Assembly: GCA_964019425.1 (NCBI GenBank)
Contig: OZ025796.1
Coordinates: forward strand, 496,001 to 560,000
Direction: 5' to 3'
Length of the DNA: 64,000 nucleotides
Origin: Flectonema sp. DT1601
Lineage: Eukaryota; Euglenozoa; Diplonemea; Diplonemida; Diplonemidae
Shown: in pieces, positions 20,801 through 33,124 of the stretch
How the letters are laid out: every line of letters begins with the position of its first letter
How positions within the stretch are numbered: position 1 is the first letter of the stretch
Notes under the pieces: generated by a model
Database searches by the model: none
Told to the model about the DNA's origin: nothing
What the model saw: only the letters and a program-made list of their open reading frames with translations
Translations under genes and position numbers: made by a program

Positions 20801-22991
20801 TTCGCATTAGCATTGACATTACACTATTCGGTGTACTTGAGGTTGCCGTATTGGGTTTCAAACTTGTTGCAATTTCCTCCCGTTTTGTCGTTTAAGAATC
20901 AGTTAATTCGACCTCCTGAATCATGTAACACTCTAATTGTCGTAGCACTAAGTCCGTTGGTTTTAGTAATAGTCTTCTTGATAGCTGTTGTGATTGACAC
21001 TATTGTAACTGAACCCCCCGGCATTAGCGATATGCAATCGTTAGTTGATTGCTCTGCGGAAATCGCAAAGGAAGAAATAGCACTTGCGATCCACGCATCA
21101 GGAAATATTACAAATATATACGTTAGAGAGCTCGCAACGGACTCTGCATGTGGTCCGTGGCTGACAGACGAAATGACAATTGCGAGAGAATTGAAACACA
21201 CGCTGACTGATTTAATGCGCCACATGTCAGTGGTTCGATCCCTTTTGGATACGAAAATGCTTTCACTGGCCCTGACTTTCTTAAAGAAAAGAGATGCATT
21301 GGAATTCAGTTTTCTCAATGCGCAGCTGCTTGAACACAGTGCGCGTGAATACTGCGAGTCAATCGATGCGGCTCATGAGGGGATCGGATCGCTATTTCGG
21401 TGGGATCGAACATCAACTGACATAATAAAAACATTAGAAGCCATGAGTATGGGAGAATCAAATGTATTTCTCGAAAGCAGCCACGCTCTAGCAGATGATA
21501 AGTTGCTTCAGAATGTTTCTAAAGAAATATCAAAATCATTTATTCCTATCATGTACCGCGATAAGTTGTATGAAAACATAACTGAACAAAACATCGACAT
21601 GATGAACAGCATTAGACGCTTCCATAGAGCGATTACCTCTGACAGTGTTTCAGAGCTTGACGACGCTATTACTTACGCCCACAAAGAAAAGGCACTTTAT
21701 CTCGGCCTTCTCCTTCCAGCAATTTTCGTTACTGCATTGTCATTCATCGCATGTGCGTTTTTATTAGCCAGACGTATTAAGGGCATGGCGGTGCTTTCTG
21801 CAGTAAAAAAGGACTTCGACGATTCAGAGGAAGCAAGACAAAAGATTGCGGCACTTCAGAATTCCCTTGAAAAACTGAGAATCGAAAACTTGCAATTCGA
21901 TGACACCCTCGTCCAGCAGTGTTACCGAGGTCTTGCCGACTATTTGAAAGTCTTAAAACCGTTTATATCTCATTCTCTGTACGAATGTGAAGAAGAAAGT
22001 TCTGGAACTGCAAACGCCTCAGTCTCAGGAAGTAATGAATTTACTGCATTTGATTTGGGTCAGGGTTCTTCATACGGAAACATCCATCTGAACCCTTTAA
22101 AATTACAGGTAGGGATGCGACACGTGAATGCTTCATTTTTAGTGTTATCCAATGAAATGTTTAATGACTTACCGAGTCAAGATATGCATGATCGTTGTGA
22201 AGACTTCGTTGATGACTACAACACGTTAATTGATATTGTTTTAACAAACGTTTCATCCCTTGGAGGAGTTATTCATGATATTGGTAGCGGTACTATCACT
22301 TGCACGTGGAACTGTTCTACTGCTTGCCCTGATAAGCATTCTGAAAGAGCCGTTAATGCGGCTTTTCGCCTCACAAAAGACTTTGCTGACGCATCTCGGA
22401 CTGAAAAATTCGTCATGATACCCGATGAAAATGCCGTATGTGTTTTTTATGCACACTCTTTTTAACTTTTAATTTTTTTTTTTTTTTTTGCAGAAAATAT
22501 TCAGATTAAAGAGCCATAAAAAAAAAAAAAAAAAAAAACAGTCAATCTCGGTGTCAACAGGTGACGTAATGACTGGCCTAATTAAAACATATAGAGGAAT
22601 TAGATACCAAGTTATTGGAGCAGCGTTACTACAAGCAGAGCAAATGGTTTACATGTGTCCTTTCCATCAGTCAAATGTTTTAATATCTCAGAATACTCAG
22701 AAAGCTGTTTGTGAAATCTTCTACACAAAAGCAATAATGATGCTACCCGGGGCTGAAACAGTCTACGAAGTTCTACCCAGTCATCCAGAGAAGGAAGATA
22801 ACAACACGAAGGAATACAATAAAGTGTTCGCCTTCTTGAAAAAAGGAAAAATATCAGAAGCTATAAAAGTGTTAACGACCTTCTTAGACAAAGGTTGTAA
22901 CAAGGGTGATAAATCAGCCAAATTCCTTCTTGAAAGGCTAAAAATAAAAGTAGAAGACCCAGCCAACGACACCGTATATCACGGACTGTAA
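20750..22991 (+). CDS. Three-TM protein with a degenerate class III nucleotide cyclase domain
   Basis: Two exons (20750-22435, 22542-22991) encode 711 aa. Hydrophobic segments lie at about residues 7-28, 60-85 and 316-340, with a helix-rich domain of about 230 residues between the second and third. A short coiled coil then leads to a cyclase homology domain at about 450-660. The PDKHSERAVNAA helix, the STGDVMTGL strand-turn and RYQVIGAALLQAEQM follow the usual class III order. The active site looks lost: the first metal Asp position reads VLSNEM, the second (normally GD) reads IGSGT, and the D-x2-N-x3-R of the last helix reads as A, L and E. I infer a receptor-like protein with a pseudo-cyclase, perhaps a dimer partner or ligand-controlled scaffold. 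The tail looks helical. A start-less copy of its 5' end lies just upstream. Confidence 0.75.
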
Positions 22992-23782
22992 TTCCGGTAC
23001 CTATCCCCCCTCCTTCTACAACGTCTTTTGGTCAATAAGACGGAAAAAAAAAAAACATATATTTCCCTTTTTCTTTTTTCTAAACGTACCTTTTCTTTGC
23101 TTAACAAACTATAAATATGTTTTTTCTTTTTTTTTTTCCCCCCCCAAAGTCAAAGCGTTTTTGATATTAATTTTTGTATTAATAAAAGTTGTCAAAAGGG
23201 ATTCGCTCTCTCCTTTTTTTTTTTTTTTTTTTTTTCTCTCCATAGTTTTTACACCTACTGTTGGTCTAAAGTAAATTTATAGTTCGATCACATGAAATGT
23301 TTTTTTTGGTGTGCATACGAAGAACAGTTTAGCAATTTTTTTTTTTTTTTTTTTTTTTTTGCATTCATCCTCTCTGCATCCACTGACTGAGCATAGAAGC
23401 TGCTGCTGGCAGTCGATTTCATATTATGAAACTTATCTCCAAGTTTTTCCCAAAAAAATTGTGAAAAAAAAAAAGAAAAAAAAAAAAAAAGTATTTTTAT
23501 TCAATACACGTGACAGCATTTCCATGTTTTGTCATTTATACAAAATCTTTATCTAATTAGTTGTCTCTGTATGTGTTGAGTTTTTATTATTATTCTCTCC
23601 CTACAGCCTGAGGAGGATTTACAGCAAGCGGTTGTTCAATTTTACGTTTGTTGTGCTTTTGTGTTGTGTTAATTAATTTATTGTCTCCCCCTCCCCACTT
23701 CAGGATCATTGCGAGGATAGAGATACAACTACATTTCTACTAATTCTTTTAAAACAAACCAAAACCAAAACTTTTGAAAAAA
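22992..23782 (+). other. Intergenic DNA, homopolymer-rich
   Basis: Poly(A) and poly(T) runs, including a T-run of about 20 nt at 23338-23360. No gene seen. A pyrimidine-rich tract ends in CTTCAG at 23703, 79 nt before the PSP1 gene ATG. Confidence 0.55.
23684..23703 (+). promoter_or_regulatory. Candidate 5' UTR or trans-splice acceptor before the PSP1 gene
   Basis: A CTCCCCCTCCCCACTTCAG-like tract ends 79 nt before the ATG. Pyrimidine-rich, unlike the coding-intron acceptors. Confidence 0.35.
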
Positions 23783-24886
23783 ATGACAGTTGTTCCTACA
23801 ATGACATTCACTGAGTCCCCGATCATGACGGCGTTTTCGCCTCCAATGATGGGGACGACGAACAGGCAAGTTTATGAACTGCCACAACAGGCGATTGGAG
23901 GTGTTCCAGGATTAACCGTTGACTCAGCGTTATTGACTGGAGGATTGGGAGTATTAGATGGAGCAAGCAATGGTTCTCAAGGATACACAAGTTATTACAC
24001 TGGTCCTCCACAGGTTCCATCTCCATTAGGAAGTCCTGGTGTTCCATTTACAAGACTCAGATCAATGAGTTGCGCAAGTCAACAATCAGATGTATCATCG
24101 AACCCTGTTTCATTCCGTCACAATCCATACGGTGATGAAGAAGCGTGGAATAACAGAACTCCATCACCACCTTTGGGTGTTGCTCCAGTCAGCCCTGCCA
24201 GTTTCCCTTCATTCCCGTCACTGGAATCTGGTGCTAATCTTGAGTACTCATACCCAACAATGCCTTCAATCCAAACTGGTGAAATCCGACCAATTGAAAT
24301 TGAAACTAACAGCTCTGATGAAAACGCTCCAATGAAACCTATTAAGGAACACAAGGCTCCGAAGCCAAAGGAGGGAAAGAAAGCTGTCAGTGCAATGCTT
24401 GTTAAGTTTAAACACGGCAGAGAAGGTGAATACTACAGTGATACTCCAAGAGTTCCGGGTACTCACGTAGTTATTGAGGGTCAGAGAGGACAAGATTTAG
24501 GTATTGTTGCTGGTTGCCACACAGTTGATAACAAACCTCGTGCTGAGCGTCGTCGGAGAAGAGTTAGACGTGACGCAAGTGATGAAGAAATTCACGCTTG
24601 GGGGACTACCCTTCTCGCTGAAGAAGAGGCTGCTCTCAGTTTGATGAAGCAGCAGGCCATCAAGCATAAGATTCCAATTGTTGTTCACCGCGCGGAGTTT
24701 CAGTTTGACCGTAAGAAGTTGACCTTTCACTACACCACTAAAATCGCAAAGCCTGACTTCAGATCAATCCTTCACGATGGATTCCGTCAGTTCAAGTGCC
24801 GCATTTGGATGAACAACTGCGACCCTCGTTCAAGCGAACCGGGTGACAAGATTAACCTCAACTCATCTCTTCTCCCTTCACTGTAG
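23783..24886 (+). CDS. PSP1 C-terminal domain protein
   Basis: Single exon, 367 aa from the ATG at 23783; an upstream TTG in the same frame is not needed. The first half (about 1-195) is low-complexity, rich in Pro, Ser and Gly, and probably disordered. Residues about 200-360 match the PSP1 domain (PF04468): VKFKHGREGEYY, then VVIEGQRGQDLGIV, an Arg-rich loop, HAWGTTLLAEEEAALSLMKQ, and the signature EFQFDRKKLTFHYTTK followed by DFRSILHDGFRQFKCRIWM. Yeast PSP1 suppresses DNA polymerase mutants, and PSP1-domain proteins in kinetoplastids bind RNA (the cycling-sequence-binding proteins). RNA-linked post-transcriptional control is therefore a reasonable inference. The bacterial relative is the YaaT/RicT family. 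No introns. Confidence 0.85.
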   Translation: MTVVPTMTFTESPIMTAFSPPMMGTTNRQVYELPQQAIGGVPGLTVDSALLTGGLGVLDGASNGSQGYTSYYTGPPQVPSPLGSPGVPFTRLRSMSCASQQSDVSSNPVSFRHNPYGDEEAWNNRTPSPPLGVAPVSPASFPSFPSLESGANLEYSYPTMPSIQTGEIRPIEIETNSSDENAPMKPIKEHKAPKPKEGKKAVSAMLVKFKHGREGEYYSDTPRVPGTHVVIEGQRGQDLGIVAGCHTVDNKPRAERRRRRVRRDASDEEIHAWGTTLLAEEEAALSLMKQQAIKHKIPIVVHRAEFQFDRKKLTFHYTTKIAKPDFRSILHDGFRQFKCRIWMNNCDPRSSEPGDKINLNSSLLPSL

Positions 24887-27800
24887 TATGTCTTATTTCT
24901 TACAATATCACTGGCTTGGTTCGGGTGAGTGCATACACCAGGAAAAAAAAAAAAAACAGGCTTTTCTTCGATAAGAAAAGTATCAAATAATGCCGGCTTT
25001 AAGATTTTCGTTGTCTTAGTTATTCTCTTGTTTCTTTCGCCTTACAATATTTTTGGTTCCCGCCACTTTTTTTTTTTTTTTTTTTGTTGCACAAGCTTGT
25101 TTGCCAAAACACCACCCGACTCTGCAGTGCTCCCTCTTCTGCAGATTTCTTTTTACCTCTCCTGCTGGGTGGTATAGTCCGTTAACGAGAGCAGAGCGAG
25201 AGTTATCCTTTTGCTTTGTTCGAGTGCAGGTTAAAGCTGTTCTGCTTGGCCTTTTTCTTTTTTGTCTTTGTGTACAGTGACTTGACATAATAGTTGAAGT
25301 GTGGACGCTAATGCCCCGTCGCTTTTGGACTTCCTGTTCACTTTAACCAAAAACGATTTTACCCAGTGGGAGCCAATGGAACATCTTTCATTCCCATCCC
25401 CCCCCCCCTTTTTTTTTTTGGTGAATTGTTTAATAAAAGAAAGATGACAGACACCCTCAAACCTGCCTCCCTTGTGATGTTAGGCTGAACAGTCTTTTCG
25501 TATTTTTTTTTTTTTTTTTTTTTGTTTTTCATTTCACGTTAATGAGACCCTGATAGTACCCCTCCCTTCCATCTGGAAGGAGTATGAAAAAGAAAAAAAA
25601 AGAGCAAAAAAAAAAAAGAATGGGAAAAAAAAAGAAAAAAAAAAAAAAAAAAAAAAGAGGAGGGGGCAATGAACAAGGTGGTTGTCCCTCTGTAAAGTAA
25701 AGAGCACCTTTCCCCCTCTTGTTTATCTATGATTCAACCAACAGGACTTCTTCAAAAAAAAAAAAAAGATTAAAAAATAATTATCAACCGACCCTTATAA
25801 TAAACATTAATAATATTTCTATTTTTGGGTGGTAGAAATTGCTCCGGAAGTTTGGTTCTGCGTCCCCCAAGTTGTGTTATTTTGTACTGAAAAAAGCGAG
25901 GCTTAAATAGCAGGTTCCCCCAAACACGGACATTTTCTACATGTGGGAAAAAAAAAAAAATCTAAAATAGAAAATAGAAAAATAAGCAATAAAAAAGAAA
26001 CTCTGCTATAGGCGTTTAAGAATGTTTAATCGTGTTTTACGTTGTGCTTCAAGAAGAGAACTGGTGACTGCCTTAATTCTTTTTTCAAGCGTAACCCCCA
26101 CCACCAGGTTTCCTAGTTGCGTGTATATTTACTTACGGACACGCATTGATGCTTTTTTCTCTTAGTCTCTCTCACCAGTTTAATAATGTTTTTTTTTTTT
26201 TTTTTTTAGGAAACGTGTAAATAAAACATTCTTGCCGACCGTAGTTTTGCCCATAATTTTTTCATTCCTTTTTTTTTTTTTTTTTTTTTTTTCTCTATTT
26301 TTTTGTTATACCGGGATATTTTTTTTGTATGAGGTAAAAAGAATGTTAGTCAGCGTATGTAATACTGGCTAACTCTCACAGTCTGACCGAGTCTGACCGG
26401 ATTGCGGTATCCAATCAGCTGGCAGAAAAAAACCGGTGTTTTCCAAATTACGTAATATTTTTTTTTTTTCGTGGGTATTTACTACGAGGGGAAAATTATT
26501 ATTTGCTTTTTTTTTATTTTTTTTTCTTTCCGTTCCTTTTTTTTTGTTATTTGTTGTTTTTTTTTTTTTTTTTGAAAAAAAAAAGGTTTTTCCTCTCAAT
26601 TTTTTACTAAAATTACCAAATATTGAAGCTGATAGTAGCAAGAAATGAAAAAAAAAAAAAAAAGAAAAAAAAAGTTTTTACATCCTTCACGTGAGTACCA
26701 CACATGCGAAGCATTCTAACAAGTGACAAACCTCTAGATTCGTGCTGAATCATGAATTATTTTTGGGAGGTACCTTTGAGAAAATATTGATACTGACAGT
26801 TTTTTCCCTTGACCCACTTTTTCCCTCTTTTTTTTGTGTGAAAAATTCCACAGCCCTCCCCCCTTTCCACATTCATAACATTTCTTGTTGGTTTACTTAT
26901 TCGGTGTCGACCGAAAAGCAGTTTAAGCACGTTGTTTACCCTTTTCACCAGGGTGTGGTGGTGCAGGCCGTTTTCCCCCCTTTTTTAAGAATTAAAAAAA
27001 AAAAAGAAAAACGGATATCTTGATTTCATCATTCCCCCCTCTCGCCTTATGTTCGTTCACTTTTTCGACTGATCCGCCAATTATTAATTTCCTATTTGTG
27101 TATTGTCAGAACTTTTTTTTCATTTCCCCTTTCAAAATGCAAAAAAAAAAAAAAAAAAAAAAAAAGAAAATATAAATAAATTCCCTTCAAAATGTTGCGA
27201 ATCCAACTTTCTATGTAATGTAGTTAATTTTTTTACTTTAAAGCGTAGGGTTCTTTTATTTCTTTTTTTTTAAATTTATTCAGTAGCACAAAAGGTTAAG
27301 AGATCAGTCCTTTTTTTTTATTAGCCTGTTCCCTTTTTTTTTTTTTTTTTGCACAGAGTGCGATGAAATTTACCGCACAAATTTTTGTATATCGAATGGT
27401 GGATTATCCTGTAGCCATCTCCCATTATTTCTTTTTTTTTTTTAATCACACAAAACGGGTTCACTAAAGGACTTGTAGCGTGTGTGGGTGATAACCCCCC
27501 CCCTCAGCGTGCTGTTAAATATTATTATTATTTTTTCTTATATATATATAAATTTTTACTGGAAGGGGAAGAGAAGATGATTTAGCTGAAAGGGGAATAA
27601 AGAGAAAATTACTGGTTCTCTCCGTGGTATTGTTGTTTCAGTGGTAAGCCATGGTTGAATGAGTGCCCTTTTTTTACTTTTCTAAATCTGCATGATTCTT
27701 TATTACACTTAAAATACAAAAAAAGGGTAGGTAGATGACTTAGTGAAGCTTCTTCAGTTTCTTTAAAAAAAAAAAAAAAAAAAAAATGACGACGGTAGCC

Positions 27801-29565
27801 TCTACTCCTTTCTCCGATCCTTGCTTTTTTTTTTCTTCTCTTCTTCTTCATCTTCTTCTCGTTAATTTCTGTAATTTGAGTCAGGTGGTTCTCCTCGCGT
27901 TCTTTTCTTGCTCTTGATCTTGTCAGACGGGGATATGTTCTCCGGTACCGATACAGCTTGGAAACCCTGTATTCCTCTCTTCTCCCTCACTTTTCCCCTA
28001 CAAATTCAGCATTTTGAGACTAGCGCAAAGTATTGAATGAAAAATAACATTTTTTTTTTATACTGTTTTATCGGTGTGGTTCTTGTTGAACGACTTAAAT
28101 CATTATAGGGGGGAGGGGGTTTCTTTTTTTTCCCCCCCTTTGTTTTTAATATCCCCCTTTCTGTTGCTGAAGACATATGTTAATTATAATACCGTGAGGT
28201 TTCAAAAAAAAAAAAAAAATGATGATCTCACCACCTACTCGAGTGCTGATAAAAAAGTCTGTAGCAATCTACTAGACAGCGATGTTGACCGAACCGAGTA
28301 AGGTGACGTGAGATTCCTAACCTGGGGTAATTACGATTTATTATTCTGAGCTGGATGCAGATACGTGTTTTTATGTCATCCGTGTACAGAGACTTCTCCC
28401 TTTCCTCCCACAATTCACGTGGACGGAATCCACCGTTAATTATAACTGTTGTTCTTCGTTTCTTTTATTTATTTTATTTTTTTCGGAAGTTGTCTTTTCT
28501 TACCTGCAACAACACATCGAACTGCCTAGTTTCAGTTCGAAAGTGGTGTGTCTGTGTGGAAAGATCTTTTTTTTGTCCTATTTATTAATTCCTTTTTTTA
28601 TTAACTCGTTGCCCTCCAGTACTCCCTTGGAAGTGGTACAAGCCCACGCTTTCGTGTGGAAGGGGAAAAAGGAGAAGTCGAGACTGATTAGTCTCGTTGT
28701 TGTTCTGGTGTTTGTATTTAAAACCCAACCCCCCATACGTCAAGCGCTACCAAGATGATTGGACACATCAGACTTGGTGCTGTAGCCCAGGACGGCTTGA
28801 CTTTTTGTTCTCTGTCAATTCAAAAAAAAAAAACAAAAAAAAACAAAAAAAAATTTTTTTTGGAAATCCGTTGTTGCTCAACCCACCGCTTTGGATCTTT
28901 TTCAGTTTGTAAGAAAAAAAAAAAAAAAAAGAAAACAATCTTCCTTTGTTATCCTCGTTCAATGTTTTAGCCAAAGCTTGTTGGGCTTGATAGGAAGGGG
29001 TGTGGAAATCTGTTTTTTCTGCACAGTTACTTCTTTTTTAAATAAAACAAGTTACGTAAGAAAAAAAATAAGGTGTTCTATTTTTCGCCGGTCGGTGAGC
29101 TATTATCTGCCGCTGTTCTTTTCGTTTGTGCACCGAAACCAGATCTTTTCGTAATATTTTCTTGAAATTTATTTATAATTTCGTATGCCTTATGGAGCTT
29201 TATTCTCTTTTTCCCCTGCCCACTTTTTTTTCCTTTTTTTCCTTCCTTTTTTTGTGGTGCAAAACTTTTTGCTGATTCTTTAGCTAGTACTAGCGTGGGG
29301 AAAGGGGTATCCGGGTAACAGTACGGGATTTGCATACGAAGGTTACGCGTTTCCCAAGAGGCACAACTGAAGAGACCCCTTTCCTCTGCGCGTCTTTCCT
29401 TATCCAGAATGTTAATGGAAGGGGATGCTACGTTCCCCTCTATTTTTGTAATAATTTAAAACAATTCCCCGATAATGAAATTGGAAGATCTTGGAAACAC
29501 TAACAAACAATATTAGCCAGCCAAAATACTGCACTTGGAAAAGAAAAAAAAGAATGCCAGAAAAA

Positions 29566-29597
<32 letters not shown>

Positions 29598-31752
29598 AAG
29601 AAAGCAATAATTACTACAGTGGTAACAATAATCTTCTGAATTACTCGTTCAGTTCTGGCTCATAAGGGAAGCTTTCAGCTACCCGACACGTCAGGGCTTT
29701 TCTTCTTTTGGTGCAAACTGCGCCTGACAAGAAGCTTTTCGATGAGAAATACCCGCATGCATTACAACAACAAGGAGTAGCTGTATAGAAGTTATGTTAA
29801 GTTCAGCAAGTAGATTTCTGTATTGATACTGAATCTATTTTAACCTTTTTTTTTTTTTTTTCTTCTGGTAGTTAGCACTCGTGACCTTTTTATTGGTGCA
29901 CAATGAGTCATTTTGACTCCATTTATCTTATTCTTAATAGTTATGTTTTTGTTGGTTACCACATAGTACATTTGATCTTCTTGTTGCCTGAAGTTTTTGT
30001 TCTTCTTAGCAAAAATGTGTATGTATCCTTTTGTGTCTATATTGTATTATATCCCTGTTTTTTGTTTTATATGCACTGGCAGACCAAGAAGACACCCCAA
30101 AAAAAAAAAAAAAAAAAAAAAAGTAAGAAGTCCGTGTTCATAGGAACCGGTTAAGGAACGAAATAAAACTAATTTTGTTTGTTAACGACTTTTTGATATG
30201 GGTTGAAGTGGGAGAGTAATCTAAGGCAGCAACATATTCTGCCTATTCTCTCACGAGGGGTTTTCTTTTTGCGACACGATATAACAACTCACAGTGAGCG
30301 TCGTCTCTGGTCACAGTGGTAGAACCATCTGCTTGCACCATTTTTGCACACCCACACAAAAAAATAATCCGTTTCTCTCTTCTTATGAAGTCAGAAGGCG
30401 ACTAAACGTTATAGTCACTCCCCCAATGTAATAATTTGGAGAGTAAAGACGATAGTTGGCTTCTAATGCCACTATTCAAACAGCACCTTTCCGGGTTTTT
30501 TTTCGTTTCGGTGATGTACGCAGTTAAATCGTCGCTGACAGCAGCAAGAAACTTAGACAGTGATTGAGTAGCCTTGACTTTATTTCTTTTTCTTTTTACA
30601 TTAAATCTGTCTATCTGCCTCCGAGCGTGAAGGCTCCGCTGTGAGAAAAAAAAAAAAAAAAAGGGGTTATCTGTAAAGCGTGGTTGAGAGGGCTCTGTTG
30701 GCGCGCCCGGAACCAAATCGTCTGGTTGCATTAAAAGGTAGAGCTCTGCATAGATGGTGCTAGTCACTTTAACCTTTTTTTTTTTTTTTTTTTTTGAATT
30801 ATTATTTTTTTAACTTACAGAAACCATGAAAACGTTATATTAGATAGCTCCGCGGTGGAACTCATTTCATAAAAAAAAAAAAAAAAAAAATTGATCACTC
30901 AAAGTCACGGCTGTTGGGTAAGTCTCTTTTTTGAAGATATTTTTACTTGTTAAGTGGGGGCGGCAATTGTCAACGTCCCTGGTTTGAAAAAAAAAAAAGA
31001 AAAAAAGGAGAAAAGTTTTTTTTTGCTAGGACCAATGCGTCCGCGAAGGTATTGCGTTGGTTATTTATTTATTTTTTTTTTTTTTTGAACTCCTGTTCGG
31101 GTACTATACGGAGTTACAGGAATACATTTTTTTTTTAGCCCCTCATTCTATTATCAATTTACCCCCAACCTGTTGAAGTTTTTTTTTTTATAGTCCCCCA
31201 AAAAAAAACACATCAAAAATTCTCTTATTACGGAAAGGTCATTTCTTCGCTTATTATTTCGATTTGTTATTATCTCCGCTCAGACTTTAATACGACTTTT
31301 TTCCCTCTGACTCCACACTGTTGAAGTTCAGAAGTAGCAGTGATGACGATCAGGTGAAGTCACTGTAATTGGTAATTTAGTTGTATTCTTGGTGAACGTT
31401 TTTCAGCAAAGGAGATAAAAAAAAAAAAAAAAAAAAAAAAAAACCGGAATACCCTTCCCTTCGTTGTTCCCACTGTTTTTGAGCATATTTATGTCTTTAA
31501 AATACGTTAAAACGATTTTCCCCTTCAGACAAGTTTTTATATATGTAAATACTCATGAGTTATGAATGACTGTTACGGTAACATTTGCAAGAGGTCGCAC
31601 GATCTCCAGCGGTATTTCTTTTTGCAATCATTTACTACGCTGCTGCTGACGGTTCTTTTAGTTTTTCTTTCAGTGTTTTAAACCTCAAAAAAAAACAAGG
31701 TATCATTTTATCCCCTCAGAATCTATTCGGAGTTTTCTTTATTTTTATTCAC

Positions 31753-31789
<37 letters not shown>

Positions 31790-33124
31790 CATTATGTCCC
31801 TCTTGTTGTTGAGAGGGAAACAAACTTATATTCACATTCAACACAGCACCCATACACATAGCAGCTTTATTTCCCTCCGAAATCCTCCCCCCCTTTTTGA
31901 AAGCAGTTTTTTTTTTAAGTGTCCCAAACTTTCTATGCATGCACTTCTTCGTTTTTTGATCTCTTTTCTCAGTTGTGTATTTTTGAAAGCAAATATTTGT
32001 TTATTCTCGGTAGGTTAGAGAGCCCCCAACACTCTGTTGTCGAATGTCTTCGTTTTATTTCGTTTTGATGCTCGACTGTGTGGAAGTTTTGAAAAAAAAA
32101 AAAAATAAACGACTTTTTCTCTGTGGGGTAAACTAAACATTGCCTTTTTTGGCTAGCACATCCGCTATATCGAGGTTTCAATAATACACAAAAATCTAAA
32201 CCCTAGGCTCTCTAGCTATCCATTGCGAGGTATCTTTGTGCACATCAAACGCGGTCATTACTCTTTGCGTTTGTTTCTGTGTAGATTAAAGAAAATTTCC
32301 CCCCCATTTTTTTTTTTTTTTTTTTTTTTTTGGCTCTGTCGCGCACTCTCGGTTTAAGTGAAAATCTGAAAACGGTTCTGTCGGAAAGGAGAAAAACTTT
32401 TCGATCCCATCTCTGTGGCATGCGAGAGGAATCTCTGTATTCGACACATTCTCCAACAAGGAGAGCTGTCGCGACAATTATAAAAAAAAAAAAACAAAAA
32501 ACAAAAAAGTTCTCTCTCTTTCCCTCTTCTTTTCTCCTCCAATCCCTCTTTTTTTTTTTTTTTTTAATTTCTAGTGGGTCACAAATTATTTATTCTTGAA
32601 TGAGTTAGTAGCGAATTGCTAATAAAAATAACTATGCGAGTCAGCTGTTTGCTAATGTATTTATTTGGGAAAAAAAAAAAAAAAAAAAAGAAACATCTTC
32701 CCCAGCAAGGCTTCTTGGTGCATATAAACACCTACTTTGCTGCGGTGGAAGTATTTTATTACACGCAGTCTTGTACTAATAATAACCGCATGAAGGAAAA
32801 AAAAAGTAGTCGATTTAAAGTAAAAATTTAAAAAAAAAAAAAAAAAAGAAGAAAAAAAAATGCTGAAAGTATCAAAGTGGTGAGAAAAGAAGAAAAAAAA
32901 AAAAAAAAAAGAAAAAAATTAAAATAAAATAAAAAAGAAAAGGGAACCAAATTTAGTCAACAAATATCTTTCTTGAATCCTCTCCAGGCAAACTGTTCTG
33001 CTTTGCTTTCTTGTTGAAGTGTAGATTTTTATATATTTTTTTTTAACTTGACAGAAAGCTACTACAAAGAAATCGAAAAAAAAAAGGAATTTAAAAAAAA
33101 TATAATAATAATAATAATAATAAT
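24887..33124 (+). other. Gene-poor 8.2 kb tract dense in homopolymer A/T runs
   Basis: No frame in either direction shows coding character; the open frames are short and come from poly(A) and poly(T) runs read as Lys or Phe. Dozens of A-runs and T-runs of 10-30 nt occur, in places back to back (28820-28860, 26560-26590). I see no tRNA, rRNA, transposon ends or tandem array. The long 3' UTR of the PSP1 gene and the leader of the PEX22-like gene presumably lie at its ends. It could be an assembly-difficult spacer, a replication or transcription boundary, or host to small RNAs I cannot recognise. Confidence 0.55.
33102..33124 (+). repeat. ATA/AAT trinucleotide run directly before the PEX22-like start codon
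   Basis: About seven AAT units run straight into the ATG at 33125, so the bases just before the start codon are a microsatellite likely to vary in length between strains. Confidence 0.8.

Noticed and set aside
30300-30360. tRNA-like D-arm (GGTCACAGTGGTAGAACC)
   Set aside because: No matching T-arm, acceptor stem or anticodon stem could be found on either side.
24887-33124. Retroviral, LTR or Polinton-like element in the gene-poor tract
   Set aside because: No long terminal repeats, capsid, integrase, polymerase or envelope signatures are visible.
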